NCBI GenBank assembly: GCA_027452215.1
Contig: DAIDGQ010000033.1
Location: 1-43,902 of the forward strand
Reading direction: 5' to 3'
DNA from: Granulicella sp.
GTDB lineage: Bacteria > Acidobacteriota > Terriglobia > Terriglobales > Acidobacteriaceae
Length of the DNA: 43,902 bases
Part shown: piece after piece, positions 35,966 to 43,902 of the stretch
Layout of the letters: each line of letters starts with the position of its first letter
How positions within the stretch are numbered: the stretch's first letter is position 1
Made by a program: the position numbers and the translations under genes
Notes under the pieces: generated by a model
The model's database searches: none
What the model was told of the DNA's origin: nothing
Seen by the model: only the letters and a program-made list of their open reading frames with translations

Positions 35966-37264
35966 ATGATTGCCCGTTATACCCGGCCCGCAATGGCCGC
36001 CATCTGGTCCGAGCAGCGCAAGTACGAAAATTGGTTGCGAGTTGAGATTGCCGCGACGACCGCACTCGCCCGCGCCGGGATGGTCCCCTCCTCTGCCGTC
36101 GACGCCCTCCAGCAGCGGGCCTCGTTCACCATCGAACGAATCCATGAAATCGAAGCCGAGACCCGCCACGACGTCCTCGCATTTACGACCGCAGTCGCCG
36201 AGTCCGTGGGCGACGAGGCCCGCTGGCTCCACTACGGCCTCACCTCCACCGATGTCGTCGATACCGCCCAGGGCCTTGCCTTCGTGCAGGCCTCCGCTTT
36301 GATTCGAGCCGGCATCCTCCGCCTCCGCGACGTCCTCCGCAAGCGAGCCGTCGAGTTCCAGCACACCCCCACCATCGGCCGAACCCACGGCGTCCACGCC
36401 GAGCCCACCACCTTCGGCATGAAGCTCCTCCTCTGGTACGCCGAGATGGGTCGCAATCTCAAGCGCTTCGACGCCGCCGCCGAAGACATGCGAGTCGGCA
36501 AGATCTCAGGAGCCGTCGGAGCCTTCGGCAAGCTGAAACCAGCCCACGAAGCCGCCATCCTCGCCGAGCTCGGCCTGCAGCCGGCACTCATCTCCACGCA
36601 GGTCCTCCAGCGCGACCGCCATGCCGCCTACATCACCACCCTGGCCGTATTGTGCTCCACTCTGGACAAAATCGCTCTCGAGATTCGGCACCTCCAGCGC
36701 ACCGAGGTTCGTGAAGCGGAGGAGTTTTTCTCCGCCGGACAAAAGGGCTCAAGCGCCATGCCCCACAAGCGCAATCCCATCACCTGTGAAAACATCTGCG
36801 GCCTCGCGCGCGTCGTGCGTGGCAACGCGCAGGTCGCGCTCGAAGATGTAGCCCTCTGGCACGAGCGAGACATCTCGCACTCCTCCGCCGAGCGGGTCAT
36901 CCTCCCCGACACCACCATCCTCGCCGACTATCTGCTCGATAAAACCGCCACCCTCATCGAGCGTCTGCTCGTCTACCCCGCGCGCATGCTCAAGAATCTC
37001 GAGTCCACCAACGGCCTCGTCTTCAGCGGCCAGTTGCTCATCGATCTCGCCGCCGCGGGCATGAGCCGCGAAGACGCCTACCGCCTCGTCCAGGGGCACG
37101 CCATGAATGCCTGGAGCAACGACCTGAACTACCGCACCCTCATCGAGGCCGACCCCGAGATCAACGCAAGGCTGTCCCCTGAGAAAATTGCCGAGGCATT
37201 CGATGTCCGCCGCCAACTCACCAACATCGACGAGGTCTTCGAAAGGGTCCTGGCCGCCGGCTGA
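35966..37264 (+). CDS. purB: adenylosuccinate lyase
   Basis: This 432-aa fumarase-superfamily enzyme cleaves SAICAR and adenylosuccinate in purine synthesis. Marks are YGLTSTDVVDTAQ, IGRTHGVHAEPTTFG (His general acid region) and the signature GSSAMPHKRNP (261-271) with the flexible catalytic loop. LxxLAxxGM and a late NIDEVFERV complete it. A GGAG ribosome site precedes the ATG. It is convergent with a small minus-strand gene with a gap of 18 bp. Confidence 0.96.
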   Translation: MIARYTRPAMAAIWSEQRKYENWLRVEIAATTALARAGMVPSSAVDALQQRASFTIERIHEIEAETRHDVLAFTTAVAESVGDEARWLHYGLTSTDVVDTAQGLAFVQASALIRAGILRLRDVLRKRAVEFQHTPTIGRTHGVHAEPTTFGMKLLLWYAEMGRNLKRFDAAAEDMRVGKISGAVGAFGKLKPAHEAAILAELGLQPALISTQVLQRDRHAAYITTLAVLCSTLDKIALEIRHLQRTEVREAEEFFSAGQKGSSAMPHKRNPITCENICGLARVVRGNAQVALEDVALWHERDISHSSAERVILPDTTILADYLLDKTATLIERLLVYPARMLKNLESTNGLVFSGQLLIDLAAAGMSREDAYRLVQGHAMNAWSNDLNYRTLIEADPEINARLSPEKIAEAFDVRRQLTNIDEVFERVLAAG

Positions 37265-37282
37265 TGCGGCTGGACCCCAACT

Positions 37283-37663
37283 CTAAGCACTCCGCACGGA
37301 CTCTTCCTCCGCCTTGGTCCCGGCATAGAGAAGCAGCGCAACCCCGGCAACTTCGAAGTACAGACACTTCTCGCCGAGCATCCGCGCCGTCCGCCCAAGA
37401 AATGACTTCAGCTCCGGGAGCCCCTCGTCATTCGGCAACGCAACCACGAACTCCCTATGCTCTCCATACGTATGCCCACCGTCTTCTTCCTTCCAGTAGC
37501 CAAACAGGTTAGCCGACGTCGCCGTATAACCACCAAAGTGATCGATCAGAAAAATATGGACCATATGCTCGATGGTGTCGCCATTCATAGACGGATGCTT
37601 CAGCTTCAGCGATGGAAGCAGGAAGCGAACGTTTTTCCCCAGAGGTGTCTCATGATAATCCAT
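37283..37663 (-). CDS. conserved-looking small protein, unknown
   Basis: From ATG 37663 (ribosome site AAGGGA, 5 nt spacing) the protein is 126 aa. It has one recognisable pattern, HIFLIDHFGGYTATSANLFG with YWKEEDGG and a later EHREFVVALPND...LKSFLGRTARMLGEKCLYFE, which is like small alpha-beta proteins of the DUF3574 kind but not a firm match. It has no membrane helix or signal. Longer upstream frames are rejected because they lack a ribosome site. Confidence 0.75.
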   Translation of the reverse strand: MDYHETPLGKNVRFLLPSLKLKHPSMNGDTIEHMVHIFLIDHFGGYTATSANLFGYWKEEDGGHTYGEHREFVVALPNDEGLPELKSFLGRTARMLGEKCLYFEVAGVALLLYAGTKAEEESVRSA

Positions 37664-37743
37664 GGATTCCCTTATCTGACCACAGAGTCCGATCCTAAGG
37701 TTGCACAACTTGCACCCAGGATGAAATTTACACGGTGTTCTCC

Positions 37744-38334
37744 ATGACCGACCTCTTCCCCATCCTCGACGCCGCACTGGCCTCCACAACGGCTCGCTCC
37801 AAAGACTGGCTTGCCTGCAGGCCCGGCTGTCATCAGTGCTGCGTGGGAGTCTTTGCCATCACCCAGTTCGATGCAGAGCAGCTTCGCCAGGCCCTGAACC
37901 ATGCCGAGCCCCATCTCGCCCAGCGAATCCGGGAACGCGCCGCCGCCTCGCGCGCCAGGCTCACCCCCGAGTTCCCCGGCGACCCACTCACCGGCCTCCT
38001 CTTCACCCACCCGCAGCACGAAGCGGCCTTCGAAGATTTCGCCAACGACGAGCCCTGCCCGGTCCTCGATCCCGCGACCGGAACCTGCGACCTCTACGAG
38101 TCCAGACCCGTCCAGTGCCGCACCTTCGGCCCACCCGTGCGAGACGACGAAGAAAACCTCACCGTCTGCGAACTCTGCTTCGTGGACGCCCCCGCAGAAG
38201 AGGCAGAGCGTTGCGAGATGGACCAGAGCTGGCGTCCCCTCGAGGAGGAATGGATTGCAGAGGCAGAGCAGCGGACCGGCCTCCACGGCCCAACCCTGAT
38301 CGCCTTCGCGCTGTCCCCACACAGCCACGAATAA
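37744..38334 (+). CDS. YkgJ-type cysteine cluster protein
   Basis: This 196-aa protein has the UPF0153/YkgJ cysteine pattern: CRPGCHQCC (Cys25, 29, 32, 33), later CPVLDPATGTCDLYESRPVQ then CRTFGPP, probably ligating an Fe-S cluster or zinc. The function of the family is not firmly known; it has been linked to flagellar/lipid A modification neighbours and metal proteins. I use ATG 37744; GTG 37735 is also possible. It is divergent from the small minus-strand gene at 37663. Confidence 0.85.
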   Translation: MTDLFPILDAALASTTARSKDWLACRPGCHQCCVGVFAITQFDAEQLRQALNHAEPHLAQRIRERAAASRARLTPEFPGDPLTGLLFTHPQHEAAFEDFANDEPCPVLDPATGTCDLYESRPVQCRTFGPPVRDDEENLTVCELCFVDAPAEEAERCEMDQSWRPLEEEWIAEAEQRTGLHGPTLIAFALSPHSHE

Positions 38335-38344
38335 ATCGCAGAGC

Positions 38345-39234
38345 TCACGGAACCAAGCCCGAATGCACCAGCGATACCTGCCGCGTAGAACCTGGCTCAA
38401 CCGGCCGCGTCCACCCGGGAGCCGGCAGCAAAGTGAACGCCGCTCCCGGCAGCGCCGGAACCGCCAGCGGTAAGATCTGGTCCATCGCATTCAACGATTC
38501 GTTCGCCGAAAGCTCCGCGAGGTTCAGCACCGGAATATGCTTCGGAATCGAGAAGCGTCCATGCCCCAGGTAAGCCGCTAACATAACCGCCGTCGATATA
38601 GGCGACACCACCGTCAGCGGAACGCCATACCGCTTGAGAACTCCCTCGACAAGATCGGTGTTCGAGTGGGATCGAGGCAGTTCCCCCTTGACCTGCGGAA
38701 TCATGAACACCTCGAAGCCAGTCCCCGGATGCTTCGCCGCATAGTGACTCAGGCTGCGAGCCACCGACTTCGGCGACGTCAGTCCGAAATCCGCAACATA
38801 ATTCCTGCGAATCGCGTGAGGATAAAAATGGTTCAGCGTCACGCGGGCAAAATCGGCGCAGTTGCGAAACGCCCCGTTATAGTCTTCAACATTGCGTAGG
38901 TCGTTGAACGAAGCACCCAGTCATGGCCGCCAATGTGATCGTAGCGGCTCAGCACGACGCCGAGCTCTCCCGGCCGGCATGGCCGTAGCTTCAGCGGCGT
39001 CTCCGCGCATACATGATCGAGATAAATCGCCGAGTGGCCCGCAGGCGCAAACACGTTCAGCTTCCCATACGGCTGCTCCAGCAGCAGCGAGACCGATGCC
39101 TGCGCAACCGAAGCCGCAGCCAACACAATCAGCACGCAGATCCTTCGCCATTCACCCAGCGGGCTCCGGCATACAAGCAAGAACTCGAGGACCTTGGAAT
39201 AGCAGATACGCGGCCTGGGAACTCTCATCGCCAC
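38345..39234 (-). pseudogene. decayed exported NCADFAR-type protein with internal deletion and frameshift
   Basis: The first part (from about 39234) has a signal-like region VLIVLAAASVAQASVSLLLE and LNVFAPAGHSAIYLDHVCAE, up to YDHIGGHDWV. The frame then continues nonsensically to a TGA at 38839. In the next frame the DNA reads SFNDLRNVEDYNGAFRNCAD, then FARVTLNHFYPHAIRRN and on to SVARSLSHYAAKHPG, FMIPQVKG and the end at 38345. From memory, homologues join these parts through about 90 residues absent here. The junction is at about 38909-38916. The catalytic-looking Cys of NCADFAR is retained, but the protein cannot be made whole. Confidence 0.75.
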
Positions 39235-39360
39235 CCCTATCTATCATTGGTCTAAGCTCACTCCACATCCCATGCGTCGATCCTTCAGGAAAAAGATCGC
39301 GATACTTTTATCTAACAGCTTTGGTTGGCAAATGACTCGCGAAAAACCTCATAATTCGAG

Positions 39361-39375
39361 AGATAATCATTCTCT
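39361..39375 (+). promoter_or_regulatory. Fur-box-like palindrome directly before ubiX
   Basis: AGATAATCATTCTCT matches the 7-1-7 Fur consensus TGATAATCATTATCA at 12 of 15 positions and is symmetric with one mismatch. It is followed by the ATG. A CATAAT (39350-39355) just upstream could be a -10. It occupies the place of a ribosome site for that ATG. Confidence 0.5.
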
Positions 39376-40035
39376 ATGGCTTCGATAACTCCAACCCATA
39401 ACACTGTGGAGATGACCCCCAACGCAGCCTCCAAAACCCTCGTCCTTGCCGTAACCGGTGCCAGCGGTTCCATCTTCGCGGCGGAAATGCTCCGCGCGCT
39501 TGAGGAGGATCAGCGCGTTGCCCGCGTGCACCTCGTCGTCTCTCCGAGCGCTCTCCGTGTGTTCGCCGAAGAGTTCCGCATCGTCGGCCGCAACGCCCTC
39601 GTAGAAAAGCTGCTGGGCCGCCAATCAGAGAAAATCCTGCTGCTCGCCCACGAAGACATTGGAGCTCCCATCGCCTCTGGCTCCTACCCCGTCGACGCGA
39701 TGGTGGTGCTGCCCTGCTCTATGGGCACGCTCGCAGGCATCGCCCACGGCCTCGCTGGCAACCTCATCGAGCGAGCCGCCGACGTCTGCCTCAAGGAGCG
39801 CCGCCGCCTCGTCCTCTGCGTCCGCGAAACCCCTCTAAACCTCATCCAGATCCGCAACATGGCAGCAGTCACCGAGGCCGGAGCCAGCGTCTTCCCCGTC
39901 ATTCCCACCTTCTACAACCACCCACAATCCGTCGAGGACATCGCTCGCAACTTCGTCCACCGCGTCCTCCAGCACATCAGTCTGCCCCAGCCCTCGGCCT
40001 ACACCTGGGGATCTACCGAAGACTCGTCTTCATAG
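39376..40035 (+). CDS. ubiX: flavin prenyltransferase UbiX
   Basis: This 219-aa enzyme makes prenylated FMN for UbiD-type decarboxylases. Marks: LAVTGASGSIFAAEML (about 24-39), SGSYPVDAMVVLPCSMGTLA, GLAGNLIERAADVCLKERR and LVLCVRETPLNLIQIRNM. The first 12-15 residues are not part of the fold; the ATG at 39412 (with GTGGAG right before it) is an alternative start. No ubiD is seen nearby. It is downstream of, and divergent from, a pseudogene. Confidence 0.93.
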   Translation: MASITPTHNTVEMTPNAASKTLVLAVTGASGSIFAAEMLRALEEDQRVARVHLVVSPSALRVFAEEFRIVGRNALVEKLLGRQSEKILLLAHEDIGAPIASGSYPVDAMVVLPCSMGTLAGIAHGLAGNLIERAADVCLKERRRLVLCVRETPLNLIQIRNMAAVTEAGASVFPVIPTFYNHPQSVEDIARNFVHRVLQHISLPQPSAYTWGSTEDSSS

Positions 40036-40037
40036 TC

Positions 40038-41000
40038 TCAGTGCATGTTCGCTAGAGTGCGAACCGTGCTTTTGGGAGCCGTATCCGCCTTAAGAAAATC
40101 TGCCGTCGCAGAGGCGACCCGGGCAGGACAGGTCTTGGGTGCCAGATGTCCGCAGCCCTCAACAATATCCAGCTCCGACTGCGGCACAAGCGCATGCATC
40201 TTGTGTCCCAGCGCAAGAGGCAGCAGCTCGTCATCACTCCCCCACACAATTAGCAGCGGCTCCGTCAGCCCGCTCAGCCGATCATCCATAAGATCGTTAC
40301 CGGTCTGCATCGAAGCCATGCTTCGGTCGACCACCCACTGATTCTTCGCCATCGTGCGCAACGCATCGCGCCGAACAAAGCGCGGTATCGGAGCCGCATG
40401 AGGCTCCAGCAAGCTGGCCAACCGTTGCAGCGAAGGTCCATCCGTCGGATGAAAGATGGTGGCACCACCCACCACCTGATAACGCAGTCCGGCGCTGTCA
40501 TACACCACCACGCGGTCCACCAGCTCCGGATGATCCACCGCCAGCTTCAGCACAATCCATCCCCCCATGGACCACCCGCCGATGTCCGTCTTTTGCAGCC
40601 CCAGCGAATGGATAAAGTCCACAACCAACTGCTCCTGCGTCGCAATCGAGTAATCGCTGTCGCTAGGCTTGGGGGATCGCCCGTAGCCCAGAAGATCCGG
40701 AGCATACACATGGAAGCCCGCTTTCTTCAGGCGTTCCAGCATCGGTGCCCAGCTCTCATCGCGATCCGCCAGCCCATGCACCAGCACCAGCGGAATCCCT
40801 CCGCCCGGAATACGAGACTCCGCCTCGTAATAATGCACGCGCCCCTCAGGAGTCATCGTGTAGTTGCTCTGCACCCGATGCACCAACAGGCTCAGATGAG
40901 TTGCCTGCTGCTGCACCCACACCGGCCGCTTGTAGAAGACCAGACCGAACACCAATCCAAGCGCAACAATCCACAGCAGCAACCGTTCCAGCGTCTTCAT
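40038..41000 (-). CDS. alpha/beta hydrolase with N-terminal membrane anchor
   Basis: From ATG 41000 the protein is 320 aa. It begins with one hydrophobic helix (LLLWIVALGLVFGLVFY), then an alpha/beta hydrolase fold with the nucleophile elbow GWSMGG (Ser), the acid in VWGSDDELLP and the catalytic His in EGCGHLAPKT. HGLADRDESW holds the oxyanion-hole region. The start ATG overlaps the stop of the Nudix gene (ATGA, 40997-41000), so the two are coupled. A longer upstream frame is discarded. Substrate is unknown. Confidence 0.9.
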   Translation of the reverse strand: MKTLERLLLWIVALGLVFGLVFYKRPVWVQQQATHLSLLVHRVQSNYTMTPEGRVHYYEAESRIPGGGIPLVLVHGLADRDESWAPMLERLKKAGFHVYAPDLLGYGRSPKPSDSDYSIATQEQLVVDFIHSLGLQKTDIGGWSMGGWIVLKLAVDHPELVDRVVVYDSAGLRYQVVGGATIFHPTDGPSLQRLASLLEPHAAPIPRFVRRDALRTMAKNQWVVDRSMASMQTGNDLMDDRLSGLTEPLLIVWGSDDELLPLALGHKMHALVPQSELDIVEGCGHLAPKTCPARVASATADFLKADTAPKSTVRTLANMH

Positions 41001-41461
41001 TCCAAGCCCTCGTTCAGTAGTAATGCCTTGCGTATCACTGTACAGGCGCGCGCTGTCAATGCGAAGCGTCCCTCCCGCAAAACGAGCTGCACATCGGCCC
41101 ACACCGCCTCGCTCGCATCTTCCCCCGCGCACAACTCGCCGCCAATCACACGGCACAGCATGTCCACGATCAGGTAGTGATACTGAACCCTGCCCTCGGC
41201 GTCCCGCAAAATAATATCGAAGCATTCCACCTCGACCAGCGGCTCGACCACAAGTCCCGCCTCTTCCAGGACCTCACGCGTGCAGGCTTCCCGCGCAGTC
41301 TCGCCCAGCTCAATCGCCCCACCAGGAAGCGACCACGAGCCCGCCATCGGCTCAGTCCTGCGACGAACCAGCAGCACCTCGGCGCGCCCATCCAACTCGC
41401 GCAAAACCACCGCGCCCACCCCGGGTATAGGTCGTTCCGGATACTCGCGGCGACTACTCAT
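40997..41461 (-). CDS. Nudix hydrolase
   Basis: This 154-aa protein has the full Nudix box GGAIELGETAREACTREVLE followed by EAGL (GX5EX7REUXEEXGU), which binds Mg2+ and cleaves nucleoside diphosphate-X bonds. WSLPGGAIE and the strand ADVQLVLREGRFAL are typical of ADP-ribose or NADH pyrophosphatase types. It is the middle gene of a nitroreductase-Nudix-hydrolase run (6-bp gap upstream, 4-nt overlap downstream). The substrate cannot be told. Confidence 0.92.
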   Translation of the reverse strand: MSSRREYPERPIPGVGAVVLRELDGRAEVLLVRRRTEPMAGSWSLPGGAIELGETAREACTREVLEEAGLVVEPLVEVECFDIILRDAEGRVQYHYLIVDMLCRVIGGELCAGEDASEAVWADVQLVLREGRFALTARACTVIRKALLLNEGLE

Positions 41462-41467
41462 AGGCGT

Positions 41468-42121
41468 CTACTTCAGCTTCAGCTGCTTGCCATACTCTTC
41501 GCCGAACACCGTGTGCGACGAATCAAATCGTCCACCATCAAATTTGTCCGCGCCCTTCAAATGCCCAATCGCCAGCAGCGACACCACCCAGTAACTCATC
41601 GGCAGCCGCAGCGTCTCGCACACGCCCTGCTGCTCGAATCCCTCCAGCATCGCCGTGTCATAGCCAAGAACCTCGGCCATCCACATCATCGATGTTGTCG
41701 CGATCGTCACCTGCTTGTTCAGCCAGCCATGCATCTCCGCATCAGAAAATCCGGAAAGATACTCCGGAACATTAGCCGCAGCCTGCGCGGCATAACTCTC
41801 CGGCATGCCGGCCGCGCGTCCTAGTCGAAGCATCTCCTCAAGGTCCTTACGCCAGCCATCGCAATCGCCGCACGCCACGATCACCACCGACGCCTCTTCG
41901 ACCTTAGCCTGGTTGTAGCTGGCCGCCCTCAACCGCCGCCTCTGCTCCGGATGTTGCACCACAATAAATCGCCACGGCTGCATGTTGTAGCCGCTCGGAG
42001 CCTTCAGCCCGGCATCGAGAATCAACTTCAGATCACTGGCCGGAATCGGCTCACCATCGAAGCTGGGAGTCGATCGGCGGTCGCGAATTGCCTGTGCCAG
42101 GGACTTCTGTGCGCTTGCCAT
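41468..42121 (-). CDS. nitroreductase-family flavoprotein
   Basis: This 217-aa protein has the FMN-binding start RRSTPSFDGEPI, SGYNMQPWRFIVV and a C-terminal GLPMSYWV-like stretch (LRLPMSYWVVSLLAIGHLKG). These enzymes use FMN and NAD(P)H to reduce nitro groups, quinones or flavins. It heads the three-gene operon and has TGGAG upstream. Whether it is redox detoxifying or specialised is not visible. The 156-bp gap to the next gene holds no evident signal. Confidence 0.9.
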   Translation of the reverse strand: MASAQKSLAQAIRDRRSTPSFDGEPIPASDLKLILDAGLKAPSGYNMQPWRFIVVQHPEQRRRLRAASYNQAKVEEASVVIVACGDCDGWRKDLEEMLRLGRAAGMPESYAAQAAANVPEYLSGFSDAEMHGWLNKQVTIATTSMMWMAEVLGYDTAMLEGFEQQGVCETLRLPMSYWVVSLLAIGHLKGADKFDGGRFDSSHTVFGEEYGKQLKLK

Positions 42122-42277
42122 GAACTCGTTCTCCAGACGCCTCTACTTCAATAGAATGCCCTGCTGGCCCTGAGCCGTGCGAAGAGGAAAGCCTCTCCCA
42201 TCGCACCGCTGAAATCATCGAACCAGTTGTTCATCAGGCAAAAGCGATCGCCCTGCCCAACCCGCACCACCACTCTC

Positions 42278-43309
42278 CTAAGGAATTGCCGAGAGAGGTT
42301 GTTGCGTTAGCAGCGGCTCATGTCCAGCCGAGTCTGCAAACACCCATACACTGTCGAAGTCCTGCCTCAAGTCCTTATGAGCATCCAGAAGCGCACTCGC
42401 CGCCGCAAGATTGCGAGCCTTCGCGGCCGTCGGATCGGCAATATAGTCTGCGCTGTAATGCAGCACCAGCTTCAACTGCCTGCCGTCCTCTGAACCTTCT
42501 CCCACAATACTCGTAAAGTTATAGCTTGCAGCAGAGCCGTTTCGGCCAACCGCCTTGATCACCAGCGGCATATCCGGCCCCAGCCCATTGATCAGCTCCG
42601 GAGGAGCCGCTGCCGTCTGCTCCGCCCGCATTCGATCCAGGTTCGTGCTCGTCACAAAATTCGCGGGACGCAGCAGCACATCCGCCGTCCCATAAAGTAC
42701 CCACGCCAGCCACAGTTCCTTGGCCTTCACATCCGCACGTGCCGAGGTCCAATACCACACCCCATCATGCCCGGCGATCGTTCGCTCCCGCGGATAGAAG
42801 CCAGCCAGCTTCCACACGCCGCTATCCTGGCGCAACAGAAACGAAAGCAACCACGGACGAGTGCCATCTGCCTCTACCATCGCAAATCCATACAGCCCCG
42901 GCGGCAGCCCCGAGATCGAAAAGTCCGTCTCCGACGTTGTGCCCGACAGAGCGCAGCTAAAGTCCGCCTCCGACGTATCCCCCGGCTTACGCTCACGCGC
43001 ATCCAGTTGATAAATCTGCGTCACCCGCAGACTATCCCCCGCCAGTTTCGGCGCCGTCGTCTGCACCACCGAAGCCGTCGGAGCAAACGACGACGGACTA
43101 GCGAACTCCGCAATCGTTGCCGCCTGCACCTTCGCCGCGTTCCCGTCCTTGATCGACTGCGCGAGATTCATCGCCGCACCGCTCAGCTCGCTCCTCACTC
43201 CATCGCTCATGCGAGCCTGCGTCGTGCAGGTCTGCCCATGCATCGCCAACGGAGTAACAGCCATCACCACACCCAGCAGACACCCTGCATAGGGACGCGC
43301 ACTACTCAC
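42278..43309 (-). CDS. secreted protein of unknown function
   Basis: I chose GTG 43309 because it opens a plausible signal peptide (YAGCLLGVVMAVTPLAMHGQ); a longer frame to 43453 exists but has no signal at its N-terminus. The 343-aa protein has no family I recognise. Its middle includes PGLYGFAMVEADGTRPWLLS and VWKLAGFYPRERTIAGHDGV, and a C-terminal RNLAAASALLDAHKDLRQDF. Two Cys are present near the N-terminus and in the body. It may be an acidobacterial lineage protein. Confidence 0.75.
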   Translation of the reverse strand: MSSARPYAGCLLGVVMAVTPLAMHGQTCTTQARMSDGVRSELSGAAMNLAQSIKDGNAAKVQAATIAEFASPSSFAPTASVVQTTAPKLAGDSLRVTQIYQLDARERKPGDTSEADFSCALSGTTSETDFSISGLPPGLYGFAMVEADGTRPWLLSFLLRQDSGVWKLAGFYPRERTIAGHDGVWYWTSARADVKAKELWLAWVLYGTADVLLRPANFVTSTNLDRMRAEQTAAAPPELINGLGPDMPLVIKAVGRNGSAASYNFTSIVGEGSEDGRQLKLVLHYSADYIADPTAAKARNLAAASALLDAHKDLRQDFDSVWVFADSAGHEPLLTQQPLSAIP

Positions 43310-43485
43310 TTCAACACTCTTAGGACTCAACGGTCGTCCTCCCAAAATCGATGCAACGTATCCTGCCCAGCATACGGAGGCCAAGGTTTCCAGTCTAGCG
43401 GAGGTCTCCACCAGATGCTCGCAACCATGACGTCCATCCTCCGGAAAGCACACCAGCTTCTCTCCTTTGACGCTATTCTTGACCT

Positions 43486-43821
43486 GTGAAGCTATCCTCC
43501 TCTTTCATCGAGCGTCCCACCCACAAGATGCATCTAAGAAGCCACGCACGCTTTGGGCCGAGCCGCTTGGGGCCAACCCGCAGTGTTCTGAGCCGCCTTT
43601 TGCTGAGCACCGCAGTCGGCTCCCTCACCGCGATATTCACCGCGATGTTCTCGACGGCGAGCCTCCACGCCCAGACCCTGCCCCCGCTCTCCCCCACCTC
43701 TCTGCCCCGAAACAACGCTCTGCCTGCCCCCATCGCGGCAACCAGCGCCCCTGGCCCCCAGGCCGCCCCCAGGCCCCACGCCAGCCAGACGCTCCAGGCC
43801 GACCCGCCGCTGAGCAGGTAG
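43486..43821 (+). CDS. possible exported short protein at the window end (uncertain)
   Basis: A GTG-started 111-aa frame has a signal-like core (LSRLLLSTAVGSLTAIFTAM, ending SLHAQ) and a Pro-rich end, stopping at 43821. A minus-strand frame over 43473-43902 instead gives a hydrophobic membrane-like protein open at the window edge. From about 43735 the base composition changes. I favour the plus frame for 43486-43730 but give it low confidence. Confidence 0.35.
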   Translation: MKLSSSFIERPTHKMHLRSHARFGPSRLGPTRSVLSRLLLSTAVGSLTAIFTAMFSTASLHAQTLPPLSPTSLPRNNALPAPIAATSAPGPQAAPRPHASQTLQADPPLSR

Positions 43822-43902
43822 GCCAGGAGGGCGCCGAGCGAGGCGGCCGTCGGCAGGAGGAACAAGCACACGGCGAGAGACAGGGAGAGGCCTAGCTCGC
43901 GG

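Overview
The window looks like chromosomal DNA of an acidobacterium, most likely of the Terriglobia/Acidobacteriaceae group (Granulicella, Edaphobacter, Terriglobus). This placement rests on my memory of the protein families: the long-N-terminus glutamine synthetase, a fused LptF-LptG permease, DUF3455 and NCADFAR-type exported proteins. The DNA is GC-rich. I see no rRNA, tRNA, CRISPR array, prophage or insertion sequence. The gene set is mostly housekeeping. The unusual content is short repeats between and inside genes, two decayed genes and several candidate operators.

Layout. 1-3092: end of an OmpR-type response regulator, a small HMA copper chaperone and a copper P-type ATPase. 3164-5587: a permease carrying both LptF and LptG halves. 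5588-11291: YjbQ, an ABC exporter, an FKBP, a transglycosylase-like lipoprotein and an exported protein, separated by many heptamer and hexamer arrays and copies of a 30-45 nt interspersed element. 11292-15562: RdgB, then the succinate dehydrogenase operon sdhC-A-B. 15673-21054: a GlcG/HbpS-like protein, a possible 67-aa protein, an M19 dipeptidase, an ABM-domain protein, a GH130-like protein and two cyclophilins. 21146-23806 (minus): malate dehydrogenase and glutamine synthetase. 24100-28822: a putrescine route from arginine (pyruvoyl arginine decarboxylase, N-carbamoylputrescine amidase, agmatine deiminase), with a DUF3455 gene inside it and a cytochrome P460 protein and TadA after it. 28940-33085: an SDR, a decayed hydrolase fragment, and the minus-strand operon panB-panC-coaBC. 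33204-37264: glutaredoxin, a MarR-ClC pair and PurB. 37283-43902: small unknowns, a YkgJ-type cysteine protein, a decayed NCADFAR gene, UbiX, a nitroreductase-Nudix-hydrolase operon, a secreted unknown, and an ambiguous right end.

The most interesting signal is a set of 7-bp-period tandem arrays. Each unit carries TAG or CTA at a fixed phase. Three genes (copA, yjbQ and the ABC exporter) take their stop codon from, or at the edge of, such an array. Because the core CTAG is its own reverse complement and 7 is not a multiple of 3, three units put stop codons in all six frames. Related arrays lie directly upstream of two start codons. A second repeat family is translated in frame inside the nucleotide-binding domain of the copper ATPase. 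I also read two pseudogenes that intact-ORF calling misses: a frameshifted C-terminus of a CocE/X-Pro-peptidase-type hydrolase (29723-30024) and an exported NCADFAR protein with an internal deletion (38345-39234).
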